From assembly GCF_019977335.1 (NCBI RefSeq), contig NZ_AP024653.1, positions 62,001 through 126,000 on the forward strand: 64,000 nt of DNA, given 5' to 3'. This DNA comes from Arthrobacter sp. NicSoilB4 (GTDB lineage: Bacteria > Actinomycetota > Actinomycetes > Actinomycetales > Micrococcaceae). The position numbers and the translations under genes are program-made. Below the pieces are notes generated by a model. The model ran no database searches. It worked only from the letters and a program-made list of their open reading frames with translations, and had not been told where the DNA came from. This document shows positions 52,467 through 61,631 of the stretch, piece after piece; positions within the stretch are counted from its first letter, which is position 1; every line of letters starts with the position of its first letter.

Positions 52467-53207
52467 ATGGCTGCCGACAGCCCGACCATCCTAGCAACCT
52501 CCGGAGGTTACAAGCCGGGGGCGCGGACCCGCCTGGAATTCAACAAGCTGGTCCATCACGCCGTCGATTTGTCCGGCGTCACCGGGCGGGCGCCCAGGAT
52601 CGCGCACGTCGGAACGGCCAGCGGCGACCAGCGGTGGTTCAACAACGAGGTCAGCGAGGCGGGGAACGCAGCCGGCTTCCAGCTCACGCACCTGAACCTG
52701 TTCACCATGCCCAACGTTGCCAACGTCGAGGAGTACCTGCTCGGCCAGGATGTTGTCTGGGTCAACGGCGGCTCGGTGGTCAACCTCCTCGCCGTCTGGC
52801 GCGCCCACGAACTGGATTCGATCTTCCGGCGCGTCTGGGAAGCCGGAGTCGTCCTTGCCGGGGTTTCGGCAGGTTCGATCTGCTGGTTCAACGGCGGGAC
52901 GACCGACTCGTTCGGTCCCGAGCTTCGTGCCGTGAACAACGGCCTGGGCTTGCTGCCCTACGACAATGGCGTCCACTACGACTCCGAAGCCGCACGGCGT
53001 CCCCTCGTGCACCGCCTGGTGGCGGACGGAACCTTGGGCGAGACCCACTGCACCGACGACGGCGTGGGCCTGCTTTACCGGGGAACGGAACTGGCCGAGG
53101 TGGTCACCGAAGCACCCGGCAAAGCCGCTTACCGCGTGACGCTGGACCGATCAGGGGGTTCATCTCCCGGAGTGCTCGAAGAGCGGCTCGAGCCCACCGA
53201 ACTCTAG
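52467..53207 (+). CDS. Peptidase E (S51 family)
   Basis: 246 residues. The nucleophile elbow GVSAGSICWFNGGTTDSFG and VNGGSVVNLLAVWRAHELDS match S51 serine peptidases, which cleave N-terminal aspartyl dipeptides in the cytoplasm. AAGGAG (52452-52457) sets the ATG. Confidence 0.85.
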   Translation: MAADSPTILATSGGYKPGARTRLEFNKLVHHAVDLSGVTGRAPRIAHVGTASGDQRWFNNEVSEAGNAAGFQLTHLNLFTMPNVANVEEYLLGQDVVWVNGGSVVNLLAVWRAHELDSIFRRVWEAGVVLAGVSAGSICWFNGGTTDSFGPELRAVNNGLGLLPYDNGVHYDSEAARRPLVHRLVADGTLGETHCTDDGVGLLYRGTELAEVVTEAPGKAAYRVTLDRSGGSSPGVLEERLEPTEL

Positions 53208-53221
53208 GCGCAGACGGGGAT

Positions 53222-53638
53222 TCACTCGGCGTTCGTGATCCCGGCGGCGTTGCGTCGCGGCCGGATGACGGCTGCAGCAGCTTCGAGAATGCCGACGACG
53301 CAGACGGCAGTCGCCGCAATTTGGGACTCCAAGAACCCGTCTGTGGCGATTTCCAAGGCAATGGTCAATGGAATCCAGATGATGAGCCATCCGGCAACGA
53401 CCGCGACGGTCCGGGGAAGGGATGGCCGCCCGCGTCCGACCAGAACGCCAAGACCCAGCGCCGCGGTGGTCAGGCCGCCGATGATCATGGCTGCAAGACC
53501 CAGCTTCGCCAGGCCGGTATCGACGGCTGCTTCGATGGAATAGACCCGCGCTGTCTCCAGGACGCCCGTCAGCAGCGAGAACAGCCCGGCCGCCGTCAAT
53601 AGTGTGGCCATGATCGTCATCCGCGCACTCGAGGTCAT
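53222..53638 (-). CDS. Small four-helix membrane protein
   Basis: 138 residues with four hydrophobic segments (IMATLLTAAGLFSLLTGVLE, LGLAAMIIGGLTTAALGLGV, TVAVVAGWLIIWIPLTIALE, IAATAVCVVGILEAAAAVI). No family recognised. The start ATG follows GGGGA closely. Confidence 0.6.
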   Translation of the reverse strand: MTSSARMTIMATLLTAAGLFSLLTGVLETARVYSIEAAVDTGLAKLGLAAMIIGGLTTAALGLGVLVGRGRPSLPRTVAVVAGWLIIWIPLTIALEIATDGFLESQIAATAVCVVGILEAAAAVIRPRRNAAGITNAE

Positions 53639-53697
53639 AGTCCCCAGAACCTACCACCCGTGGACTCGATGCCGGTCTGGTCTCCGCGCCGGATGCC

Positions 53698-54804
53698 CTA
53701 CCCCTGCGTCAGGCGGTAGCGCTCGATCTGCTTGAGCCGGCGCAGGAGGCTGTCACGCCGCGGGTGCGGGACGGCGTCGGCCGGTTCGGCGGTGAGGTCG
53801 ATGTGCTTGGTGCCGTACTGCCAGAGCAGCAGGTCATCGAGGAGCCGGTCCGGGCCGGGGGAGTAGCGGTGGTCCAGGGCCTTGCGGACCTCGGTGATCC
53901 GGTTGGCGCTGAGCAGCCCGGCGAGCTGCATCGTCTGGTTGAGGCCGTGGGCGGCCATAAGCTCCGCGGCCCAGCCCCAGTCGTCGTCGACCTTCCGGTC
54001 CACGTGCGGCAGCAGCGTGCGCCAGACGTCGCGGATCCGGTTCGGGGTGAGCTGCGCGGCGCCTTCGCCGTCCATGTCCCAGTAGCTGCGGACCTCTTCG
54101 TATCGTTCGTGCAGGTCCGCGAAAGCCCCCTCCACGGTTTCCAGCATGGCGGCCGTGGCAGTGAACTGGCGGTCGAAATGTGGGGTCCAGGCCCGCGGAT
54201 CTTCGGCCTTGAAACGGATGTCGTGCTCGATCTCGCTCCAGGCGTGTGCGAAAACGGTGCGGATCTGGCATTCGAAGAAGTAGCTGCCGTTCGGCGGGAC
54301 GTCCGGGTTGAACGCCTGCTGGTACTCCTTGACTGCCTCGTTCTGGATGGTCCGCAGGATCAGGTGGCGGCTGGAATAGCCGTACGTGCCCGACTCGATC
54401 GAGCCGATGTCCTTTTCGCGGTCGCCGCGGCAGTCGAAGAGCTGGCGCTGGCGCTTGATCAGGTTGGCCACCACCGCGTTTTCCGCCGGCAGCTTCGTGA
54501 TGACGCGGACGCCCACCATGTCATTCAGGGTCCGGAACGGGTCCGGGAACTTCAGCACCGGCGGACCGCCCGGCTCCAGCGGCTCCTCCGTCCGGGAGAT
54601 CTTCTCGCGGAAGGATTCGACCGTTTTGGTGCGGCCGGTGACGAACAACGGCGTCACCTCAGTGCCCTTGAGCATGCTCCGCAGCGTCAGCAGGACCTCG
54701 CGGGTGACCAGCTTCAGGGCGGGGCGCACCCGCTCATAGAGTTCCACGTTCTCCTGCACGGACTCGCGCAGGCTCTTGTCCAGTCGATCCCAATTGCTCG
54801 CCAT
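53698..54804 (-). CDS. RelA/SpoT-domain protein, probable small alarmone synthetase
   Basis: 368 residues without hydrolase, TGS or ACT domains. Synthetase motifs are kept: TGRTKTVESFREKISR (ATP-binding R-x-K and S), LNDMVGVRVIT (catalytic Asp), GYSSRHLIL (the G-Y-x-S-x-H motif) and FFECQIRTVFAHAWSEIEHD (catalytic Glu). It could make (p)ppGpp or a related nucleotide from ATP and GTP. The C-terminal 130 residues are helical and unassigned. Leaderless: TAAGCT (complement of 54811-54816) ends 6 nt before the ATG. Confidence 0.82.
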   Translation of the reverse strand: MASNWDRLDKSLRESVQENVELYERVRPALKLVTREVLLTLRSMLKGTEVTPLFVTGRTKTVESFREKISRTEEPLEPGGPPVLKFPDPFRTLNDMVGVRVITKLPAENAVVANLIKRQRQLFDCRGDREKDIGSIESGTYGYSSRHLILRTIQNEAVKEYQQAFNPDVPPNGSYFFECQIRTVFAHAWSEIEHDIRFKAEDPRAWTPHFDRQFTATAAMLETVEGAFADLHERYEEVRSYWDMDGEGAAQLTPNRIRDVWRTLLPHVDRKVDDDWGWAAELMAAHGLNQTMQLAGLLSANRITEVRKALDHRYSPGPDRLLDDLLLWQYGTKHIDLTAEPADAVPHPRRDSLLRRLKQIERYRLTQG

Positions 54805-54916
54805 GCGTCCAGCTTACGGCGGGGGTGCGACGCCGGCGGGCTGAGACCCGCGCGTCGGCCGCCCGCGCACAGCCAACCCGGCCACGGCCTTACGCTGTGC
54901 CGCGCGGCGCTCAGGG

Positions 54917-54922
54917 TAGGCT
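54917..54922 (+). promoter_or_regulatory. -10 hexamer TAGGCT of a leaderless gene
   Basis: Ends 6 nt before the ATG at 54929. Confidence 0.55.
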
Positions 54923-54928
54923 CGGCAC

Positions 54929-55822
54929 ATGGCTGATGTGCGGCGTCGGGCTTTGATCGCGGCCGCAGCGACGGTGACCCTGGGGGCGGTCTCCGCCGCC
55001 TGTTCACCGGGCCCCAAGGAGGACAGTGTGAAGCGGCACAGGTATAGCTACGGCGATGACTCCAGCCAGTGGGGGGAACTCTTCCTGCCGGATGCTGCCG
55101 CCATCAAGGGCGTGGTGGTGGTCATTCACGGAGGCTACTGGCGATCGCAGTACGGCGCGGAGCTCGGCGAACCACTGGCCAGGGACCTTGCGGCGCACGG
55201 CATGGCCGCGTGGAACCTTGAGTACCGCCGCGCCGGCAACGGCGGCGGCTGGCCCCATACCTTCTCCGACGTTCTCGCCGGAATCGACAAGCTCGGCGAC
55301 ATTGCCGGTGAACACGGCCTCGGGCTGGACCGGGTGGTGGCCCTGGGACACTCTGCCGGGGGACACCTCGCAGTCTGGGCGGCGGGACGCAGCCGCCTCG
55401 CGCAGCTCGGCGCCCCCGATGCGGACCGCCAGCTGCTCCGCAAGGACGACGACGGCGCGGTGCACCTGACCGGTGTGGTCAGCCAGTCCGGGGTGCTCAA
55501 CCTCGCCGAAGCCGAACGGCTGAACCTGAGCAACGGCGCAGTCAGCAATCTGCTGGGCGGCTCCTCGGAAAAATACCCGAAACGGCATAAATACGCGGAT
55601 CCGATGAGCGCGGTGCCGCTGAAGGTCCCCGTGTATGCCGTCCACGGCACGGACGATGACACGGTACCCGTCAGCCAGTCCGATTCCTATGCGGCGGCGG
55701 CCAAGGCGGCCGGCGCCCCGGTCCAGCTCCTGAAGGTCCCGGGGGACCATTTCGCGCTGATCGACCCGAAGGCCGCTGCCTACCGGAAGTGCCGCGAACT
55801 GGTGCAAATACTGCTCGGCTGA
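54929..55822 (+). CDS. Exported alpha/beta-hydrolase
   Basis: 297 residues. The N-terminus RRRALIAAAATVTLGAVSAA followed by Cys is a short signal sequence, possibly twin-arginine-like or a weak lipobox. The hydrolase core has VVVIHGGYWRSQYG (oxyanion hole HGGYW), LGHSAGGHLAVWAA (nucleophile), and YAVHGTDDDTVPV and GDHFALID (Asp and His). It resembles the BD-FAE and kynurenine-formamidase group. Substrate unknown. Confidence 0.8.
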   Translation: MADVRRRALIAAAATVTLGAVSAACSPGPKEDSVKRHRYSYGDDSSQWGELFLPDAAAIKGVVVVIHGGYWRSQYGAELGEPLARDLAAHGMAAWNLEYRRAGNGGGWPHTFSDVLAGIDKLGDIAGEHGLGLDRVVALGHSAGGHLAVWAAGRSRLAQLGAPDADRQLLRKDDDGAVHLTGVVSQSGVLNLAEAERLNLSNGAVSNLLGGSSEKYPKRHKYADPMSAVPLKVPVYAVHGTDDDTVPVSQSDSYAAAAKAAGAPVQLLKVPGDHFALIDPKAAAYRKCRELVQILLG

Positions 55823-55844
55823 ACCCGGCTATGCCCTGAGACAC

Positions 55845-55916
55845 TAGACTGGGGTTCAGGTGCGCCGGGAAGTCTGGTCGGCATAGTTCTGCCGACCCAA
55901 CTTTTAGGACCCTCGC
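55845..55916 (+). ncRNA. Structured leader of nhaA, candidate cation riboswitch
   Basis: TAGACT (55845-55850) would start a leader of about 60 nt. It contains GGTGCGCCGGGAAG, then a perfect 7-bp hairpin GTCGGCA/TGCCGAC (55878-55897 region) and a purine run with TTTTAGGACC before the ATG. Structured leaders of this size before nhaA include the lithium-sensing nhaA-I and nhaA-II RNAs; the assignment is my inference. Confidence 0.4.
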
Positions 55917-57266
55917 ATGAACACCACACCTCCCCCCGGCCCCCCGCTTCTGACCATCTTTGGCCGCGGCAGCTACGCCGAATCCCTTCGGATCGGCGAG
56001 ATCCTCCGCAAGGAGACAGTCGGCGGCGCCCTGCTCGTCGCGGCAGCCCTGATCGCCCTTATCTGGGCCAACTCGCCGGTTTCCGAGAGCTACTTCGCCC
56101 TCCGGGACTTCAAGGTCGGCTACGAACCGTGGCATCTGGAACTGAGCCTGGGCGCGTGGGCGGCCGACGGGCTGCTCGCCATCTTCTTTTTCCTCGTGGG
56201 GCTCGAACTCAAGCGCGAGTTCATCGCCGGGGACCTGCGGCAGATCAACAAATCCATCGTTCCGGTGGCAGCGGCAGTGGGCGGCGTCGCCATCCCGGCG
56301 CTGATCTACACGATCGTCAACCTTGCCAGCCCGGAGACCCTGCGCGGCTGGGCCATCCCCACTGCCACAGACATCGCGTTCGCCGTTGCGGTGCTGGCCA
56401 TCATCGGCTCGCATCTGCCCAGCGCCCTCCGGATCTTCCTGCTCACCCTGGCCGTGGTTGACGACCTGATCGCCATCACCATCATCGCCGTCTTCTACAC
56501 GAGCGAACTCCACCCGATACCGCTGCTGCTGGCCCTGATTCCGCTGGCCATCTACACCTACCTGGCGCACAAATACCGGCGATTCTTCAAAATCAATGCC
56601 TCGGCCGCATGGCTGATTCTTCTGCCGCTGGGCGCCGTCACCTGGGCGCTGGTCCACGCGTCCGGCATCCACGCCACAGTGGCAGGCGTGCTGCTCGGCG
56701 TCGCCATCCCGGTCCTGCGGTCCCAGGCCAGCGGAGGCCCGGAGGCCGGCCCGGGTCTCGCGGAGGTCTTCGAGCACCGGTTCCGCCCGATCTCGGCCGG
56801 TGTGGCCGTCCCGATCTTCGCGTTCTTCTCCGCAGGTGTGGCGGTGGGCGGCTGGGAAGGGCTGGGCTCGGCGCTGACCAGTCCGGTGGCCGTCGGCATC
56901 ATCCTGGCGCTGGTCCTCGGCAAACCGATCGGCATCATGGGCACAACCTGGCTGCTCACCAAAATGACCAAGGCGCGGCTGGACACCAGCTTCAAGTGGA
57001 TCGACGTCTTCGGGGTTTCCCTGCTGGCCGGCATCGGATTCACCGTTTCGCTCCTCGTGGCAGAGCTGAGCTTCGGCCACGGCAGCGTCCACGACGACCA
57101 CGCCAAGGTGGGCATCCTCGCGGCCTCGGTGCTGGCGGCCCTGCTTGCCACAGCGGTCCTGCGGACCCGGAACCGGCAGTACCGGCAGGCCGAAGAAGAG
57201 GAGAAAGTCGACTCGGACCACGACGGGATCCCCGACGTCTACCAACAGGACGGCACCGCCGGGTAG
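55917..57266 (+). CDS. nhaA: Na+/H+ antiporter NhaA
   Basis: 449 residues with about 12 hydrophobic segments. The core shows [37 protein letters not shown], and [17 protein letters not shown] with the paired aspartates that bind Na+/Li+ and protons, then [15 protein letters not shown]. It expels sodium in exchange for protons. The cytoplasmic tail is acidic and ends in [12 protein letters not shown], which looks like a calcium-binding repeat. Confidence 0.93.
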   Translation: MNTTPPPGPPLLTIFGRGSYAESLRIGEILRKETVGGALLVAAALIALIWANSPVSESYFALRDFKVGYEPWHLELSLGAWAADGLLAIFFFLVGLELKREFIAGDLRQINKSIVPVAAAVGGVAIPALIYTIVNLASPETLRGWAIPTATDIAFAVAVLAIIGSHLPSALRIFLLTLAVVDDLIAITIIAVFYTSELHPIPLLLALIPLAIYTYLAHKYRRFFKINASAAWLILLPLGAVTWALVHASGIHATVAGVLLGVAIPVLRSQASGGPEAGPGLAEVFEHRFRPISAGVAVPIFAFFSAGVAVGGWEGLGSALTSPVAVGIILALVLGKPIGIMGTTWLLTKMTKARLDTSFKWIDVFGVSLLAGIGFTVSLLVAELSFGHGSVHDDHAKVGILAASVLAALLATAVLRTRNRQYRQAEEEEKVDSDHDGIPDVYQQDGTAG

Positions 57267-57333
57267 CCCCGAACCGTGCACCGCGACCCGGAACCCCGTT
57301 CGGCGGCGCCGGGCGGCGCCCGCCGCGGTCGAC

Positions 57334-57397
57334 GTCGTTCTTCTCAGCAGTCGTTCTTCTTAGCAGTCGTTCTTCTCAACAGTCGTCTTTCTCAACA
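57334..57397. repeat. Four tandem copies of a 16-bp unit
   Basis: GTCGTTCTTCTCAGCA at 57334-57349, then three further copies (57350, 57366, 57382) with one to three changes each. They lie in the upstream region of the persulfide dioxygenase. Confidence 0.9.
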
Positions 57398-57414
57398 AGG
57401 GAGGGCTTGCGTTC

Positions 57415-57430
57415 ATACCCCAGGGGGTTT
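57415..57430. promoter_or_regulatory. CsoR/CstR-like operator
   Basis: ATACCCCAGGGGGTTT is a near-perfect inverted repeat of the ATACCCC/GGGGTAT type bound by CsoR-family repressors, some of which sense persulfide. It is 70 nt before the start of the sulfur enzyme. Confidence 0.55.
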
Positions 57431-57499
57431 GATGATGAAGAGGGCGCAGCCCGCCACCGCCCGGTCGACCGCGGCTGCGCGGCCCGGCAGGAGGAAAGC

Positions 57500-58873
57500 A
57501 TGGACGTCGTCGTCATTGAGACCAGGCAACTCGGGGACCGCAGCTACCTCGTCCATGACGGCACCTCTGCGCTGGTCATCGACCCGCAACGGGACACGGA
57601 CCGCGTGGAGGAGGCCGCCCGCGACGCCGGCGTCACCATCACGCACGTCGCCGAGACCCACATCCACAACGACTACCTGACCGGCGGGCTCGAACTGGCC
57701 CGGGCGCACGGCGCGAGCTACCTCGTGAACGCCGCAGACCCGGTGACGTTCGAGCGGAAGCCGATCACGGACGGGCAGGTCGTCCAGGTCGGTGCGCTGA
57801 CGGTCAGGGCCGTCGCCACCCCGGGCCACACCCACACGCACCTGTCGTTCATCGTGGACGACGGCGAGCAGCAAGCCGTCTTCTCCGGCGGAAGCCTGCT
57901 TTACGGCTCTGTCGGCCGCACGGACCTTGTCGCCGCCGAGGACACGCCCGGCCTGGCGCATGACCAGTACGCCTCGGTGCGCCGCCTCGCCGCGGAGGCC
58001 GCGCCCGGGGCCGCGTTGTTCCCGACCCACGGGTTCGGCTCCTTCTGCTCCTCGGGTCCGGCCAGCCGCGCCGGAGGATCCACCATCGGCGAACAGCTCA
58101 CCAGCAACCACGCCCTGACGGATCCGGATGAGGACCATTTCGTCCAGGAACTCATCTCCAACCTCACGGCCTACCCCTCCTACTACGCCCACATGGGGGT
58201 CACCAACGCCGCCGGGCCCGGCCCGGCGGACCTGGCAGTGCCCGAATCGCTCGACGCCGCGGAACTTATGCGCCGGCTGGAGGGCGGCGAGTGGGTGGTG
58301 GACCTGCGCCGCCGCGTGGCCTTCGCCAGCAACCACCTGCTGGGCAGCGTGAGCTTCGAATACGGCACCAGCTTCAGCACCTACCTGGGCTGGATCCTGC
58401 CCTGGGGCGAGCAACTGACCCTCGTGGGATCCCGCGGCGACGTGGAAAAGGCCATCCGCGACCTTTCCCGGATCGGCATCGAGCGCCCGGACGCCGCCCT
58501 CGGAACGGATCCGCACGCGCTTGCACCCCGCGCCGCCCTCGCCTCCTACCCCCGTGTGGGCTGGGACGCTGTGCTCGCCGGCCGGGCTTCCGGGGACACC
58601 GTCGTCGACGTGCGGCGGGCCGACGAGTTCGCCGCCTCGCGGGTGGCCGGGGCGCTCAACATCCCGCTGCATGAGCTGCTGCGTCGGCTGGATTCCGTCC
58701 CTGCCGGGAGGCTGTGGGTGCACTGCACCAGCGGCTACCGGGCCGGGACCGCCGCGAGCCTGCTGCAGCGCGCGGGCAGGGATGTGGTCCACATCGACGC
58801 TAAATTCGACGACGCCGAACGGGCAGGAATTCCGGTGGACAACACCCCCGTGCCGGCGGGCCCGACGGCTTGA
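57500..58873 (+). CDS. MBL-fold persulfide dioxygenase with two rhodanese domains
   Basis: 457 residues. The metallo-beta-lactamase part (1-220) has THIHNDYLTGGLELA, ATPGHTHTHLSF and FPTHGFGSFC, the iron site of the ETHE1/persulfide dioxygenase group. Two rhodanese domains follow: the first (about 255-345) has no active-site cysteine, the second has it in WVHCTSGYRAGTAA. It should oxidise persulfide to sulfite and transfer sulfane sulfur. AGGAGG precedes the ATG. Confidence 0.85.
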   Translation: MDVVVIETRQLGDRSYLVHDGTSALVIDPQRDTDRVEEAARDAGVTITHVAETHIHNDYLTGGLELARAHGASYLVNAADPVTFERKPITDGQVVQVGALTVRAVATPGHTHTHLSFIVDDGEQQAVFSGGSLLYGSVGRTDLVAAEDTPGLAHDQYASVRRLAAEAAPGAALFPTHGFGSFCSSGPASRAGGSTIGEQLTSNHALTDPDEDHFVQELISNLTAYPSYYAHMGVTNAAGPGPADLAVPESLDAAELMRRLEGGEWVVDLRRRVAFASNHLLGSVSFEYGTSFSTYLGWILPWGEQLTLVGSRGDVEKAIRDLSRIGIERPDAALGTDPHALAPRAALASYPRVGWDAVLAGRASGDTVVDVRRADEFAASRVAGALNIPLHELLRRLDSVPAGRLWVHCTSGYRAGTAASLLQRAGRDVVHIDAKFDDAERAGIPVDNTPVPAGPTA

Positions 58874-58950
58874 ACGAGAGACCCCAGACCGGAACAACCG
58901 CGCACCGAAACACTGGGGCGCCGGACCGCGTTCTCTGGCAGAGTATGAGC

Positions 58951-59949
58951 ATGCTCACAGTTATTGGCGAGGGCCTGGTTGATGTGGTCCAGCGCTCCAC
59001 CGGAATCCAGGCCCATGTGGGCGGAAGCCCTCTCAACGTCGCCGTCGGACTGGCCAGGCTGGATCATCCGGTGCAGTTCATCGGCCGCTACGGCCGCGAC
59101 GCCTACGGTGAATCGGTGGCGGCCCACCTGAAGTCCAGCTCGGTGCTCCTTCCGGTGGGACCGGACGAGCTCCCCACGTCCGTGGCCACCGCCCTGATCG
59201 ACGACGACGGCGCCGCCAGCTACACGTTCGAGCTCGCCTGGGAGCTTCCCGGGCTCGCGGACCGGCTGCCGTTCATGCTGCAGGCAACGACCCTGCTGCA
59301 CACCGGCTCGATTGCGACCATGCTGGCTCCCGGGGCGGCCGATGTGCTCTCCGCCGTCGAGCATGCCCATCCTTTGGCCACCATCAGCTTTGACCCCAAC
59401 TGCAGGCCAAGCATCATCACCGACGTGGACTACGCCCGCCGGCAGGCGGAAAAGTTCGTCACGCTGGCTGACGTGGTCAAGGCCTCGGACGAGGACCTCG
59501 AATGGCTGTACCCGGGCGAGGATCCGCTGGATTCGGCCAAGCGCTGGCTCTCGCTCGGCGGGTCCGAGGGCCCCGCCATGGTTGTGGTCACCCGCGGCGC
59601 GCAGGGGCCGTGGGGCGTGAATGCCGCCGGCGAAGCGCAGTTCCCGGCGCCGTCCGTGAAGGTGGCGGACACTGTCGGCGCAGGGGATTCCTTCATGGCA
59701 GCGCTCCTCTCCGCGATTGTGGACCTGGGCCTGGACGGGGCGCAGAACCGCAAGGACCTGCGCGGGCTGTCCGCCGGCAGCCTCCGGGAGCTCCTGGCCC
59801 ACGCCGCCTGGGCCGCCGCCGTCACCGTGTCCCGGGCCGGCGCCAACCCGCCCACCCGTGCGGAACTGAACCGGATGGAGCTGGGCGCGCAGGCGCCCCG
59901 GGACGCCGCTGGCAGAGACCCTGAAAGTGCAGAACTTCCCAGCAACTGA
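58951..59949 (+). CDS. PfkB family carbohydrate kinase
   Basis: 332 residues. It begins MLTVIGEGLVDVV and has HVGGSPLNVAVGLARLD (sugar site), SFDPNCRPSIITD, VVTRGAQGPWGV and the anion-hole motif DTVGAGDSFMAALLSAI with the catalytic Asp. Fructokinase-like; sugar uncertain. ATG 58951 was chosen because CAGAGT ends 6 nt upstream; ATG 58945 is possible. Confidence 0.85.
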   Translation: MLTVIGEGLVDVVQRSTGIQAHVGGSPLNVAVGLARLDHPVQFIGRYGRDAYGESVAAHLKSSSVLLPVGPDELPTSVATALIDDDGAASYTFELAWELPGLADRLPFMLQATTLLHTGSIATMLAPGAADVLSAVEHAHPLATISFDPNCRPSIITDVDYARRQAEKFVTLADVVKASDEDLEWLYPGEDPLDSAKRWLSLGGSEGPAMVVVTRGAQGPWGVNAAGEAQFPAPSVKVADTVGAGDSFMAALLSAIVDLGLDGAQNRKDLRGLSAGSLRELLAHAAWAAAVTVSRAGANPPTRAELNRMELGAQAPRDAAGRDPESAELPSN

Positions 59950-59958
59950 AAGGCAGCC

Positions 59959-60471
59959 ATGACACACCACGAGGCCCCGTCCTTCCGCGTCAGCAGTGAG
60001 TCATTCCAGGACGGCCAGATCCTGCCGCCGGCCCAGCGCGGCGCCTCCACCGGCGCGGGCGCCAAGGACGAGTCGCCGCAGCTGAGCTGGAACGGCGCCC
60101 CGGCCGGAACCCTGAGCTACGCCGTCACCGTGTTCGACCCGGACGCCCCGGGCCGCGGCGGGTTCTGGCACTGGGCCGTGCTGGACCTCCCCGCGAACAC
60201 CACGTTTCTGCCGGCCGGGGCAGGTTCGCGCCAAGGCGGGCACCTGCCGCCGGGCGCCTTCCAGCTGAAGAACGACGGCGGCAGCACCGGTTACATGGGG
60301 GCGGCCCCGCCAAAAGGCCACGGCCCGCACCGGTACATCGTCACGGTCCATGCCCTCGACGTCGCGCACTCCGGGCTCGACGCCGGGGCCCACCCCGCGA
60401 AGCTCGAAGCGAAGCTCGCCCCGCACACCCTGGCCCGGGCGAGCCTGACCGGGATTTACGAACGCCACTAG
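59959..60471 (+). CDS. YbhB/YbcL (PEBP) family protein
   Basis: 170 residues. Ligand-pocket motifs DESPQLSWNGAPAGTLSYAV, VFDPDAPGRGGFWHWAVLDL and GPHRYIVTVHALD are intact. PEBP proteins bind phosphorylated head groups; bacterial roles are poorly known. It starts 9 nt after the kinase stop and may be co-transcribed. Confidence 0.88.
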   Translation: MTHHEAPSFRVSSESFQDGQILPPAQRGASTGAGAKDESPQLSWNGAPAGTLSYAVTVFDPDAPGRGGFWHWAVLDLPANTTFLPAGAGSRQGGHLPPGAFQLKNDGGSTGYMGAAPPKGHGPHRYIVTVHALDVAHSGLDAGAHPAKLEAKLAPHTLARASLTGIYERH

Positions 60472-60657
60472 GCCCGGGTTGCCGGCGGAGCGGCGTACCT
60501 GCGCCCACGCCCGTGCTGCGCCGCCGCGTTCGCCGGAAACCCGCGGGGTCGCCGTTTCCTTCCGGCGACCTGGCACTTGTCCCGCGATTTCGACGTCGGC
60601 GAGGGCGGGCAAGGCACGTGTGAGGCCAGGCCCGGGACCGAGCCGGCGCCGCCAACG

Positions 60658-60663
60658 TAGACT
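60658..60663 (+). promoter_or_regulatory. -10 hexamer TAGACT of a leaderless gene
   Basis: Ends 6 nt before the ATG at 60670. Confidence 0.55.
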
Positions 60664-60669
60664 GGCGGT

Positions 60670-61488
60670 ATGCGGCTGGTAGCAAGTGACATTGACGGAA
60701 CGATCCTCGGCCACGATGGAAAAATCAGTGACCGGACCGTCCGCGCGTTCCACGCCTGCCGGGAAGCCGGCATCGAGCTGGTCTTCGTCACGGGACGCCC
60801 GCCGCGCTGGCTCCACCCTTTGCAGGACCGGCTGGGGCACGCCGGAACCGTCATCTGCTCCAACGGCGCCGTCGTCTGGGACCTCGAGGCGGACCGCCTG
60901 ATCTCGGCCCGGGGCCTGCAGCTCGACGCCGTGTTCGAGGCCCGCCGCATCATCCAGCGGCTGCGCCCCTCCGCCCGGTTCGCCGCCGAGACACTGGACG
61001 GCTTCCACCTGGAACCGGGGTTCATCGAGAACGGCTCCAGCCAACTGCTCGCCGAGGTCACCCCGGCGCCGCTGCACACCACGCTCACCGCGACGGACTC
61101 GGTCGTGAAATTCCTTGCCATTGTCCGCGAGGGCAATGCCGACGAGTTCCTCGCCGAAGTGACGCCCGCCGTAGCGCACCTTGCCGCCGCCACCCACTCG
61201 GCGCCGAACATCGCCCTCCTGGAGCTGTCCCTGCCCGGCGTCAACAAGGCCGTCACCCTCGCCGAATACGCGGCTTCCCTCGGCGTCGCCTCCGCGGATG
61301 TGGTGGCCTTCGGGGACATGCCCAACGACATTGAGATGCTGCGCTGGGCAGGCGACGGCTACGCAATGGCCAGCGGCCACCCTGAAGCCATCCTCGCCGC
61401 CGGGCAGCAGGCCCCGCACTTCGACGACGACGGCGTCGCCCAGATCCTCGAGGCCAAGCTGGCCGCACTGGGTGTCCGACTCCCTTGA
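60670..61488 (+). CDS. HAD family phosphatase, Cof type
   Basis: 272 residues. Motif I VASDIDGTILG (nucleophile Asp), motif II VFVTGRPP, motif III lysine in LPGVNKAVTLAEYA and motif IV VVAFGDMPNDIEMLRWAG. The C2 cap lies between motifs II and III. Likely a sugar-phosphate phosphatase. Confidence 0.9.
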   Translation: MRLVASDIDGTILGHDGKISDRTVRAFHACREAGIELVFVTGRPPRWLHPLQDRLGHAGTVICSNGAVVWDLEADRLISARGLQLDAVFEARRIIQRLRPSARFAAETLDGFHLEPGFIENGSSQLLAEVTPAPLHTTLTATDSVVKFLAIVREGNADEFLAEVTPAVAHLAAATHSAPNIALLELSLPGVNKAVTLAEYAASLGVASADVVAFGDMPNDIEMLRWAGDGYAMASGHPEAILAAGQQAPHFDDDGVAQILEAKLAALGVRLP

Positions 61489-61631
61489 CCCGGAGCCCCT
61501 GACAAGCATCCCGCCGGCCACCCGTCCCGCCCGAGCAGACACCGGACTCCCAGCTTCCGGTCAACTGGCGTTCACCTTGGCGTCCTACGCTGAAACCTCA
61601 CGACGGATCAGCCGACTGACAGTGGGACATC

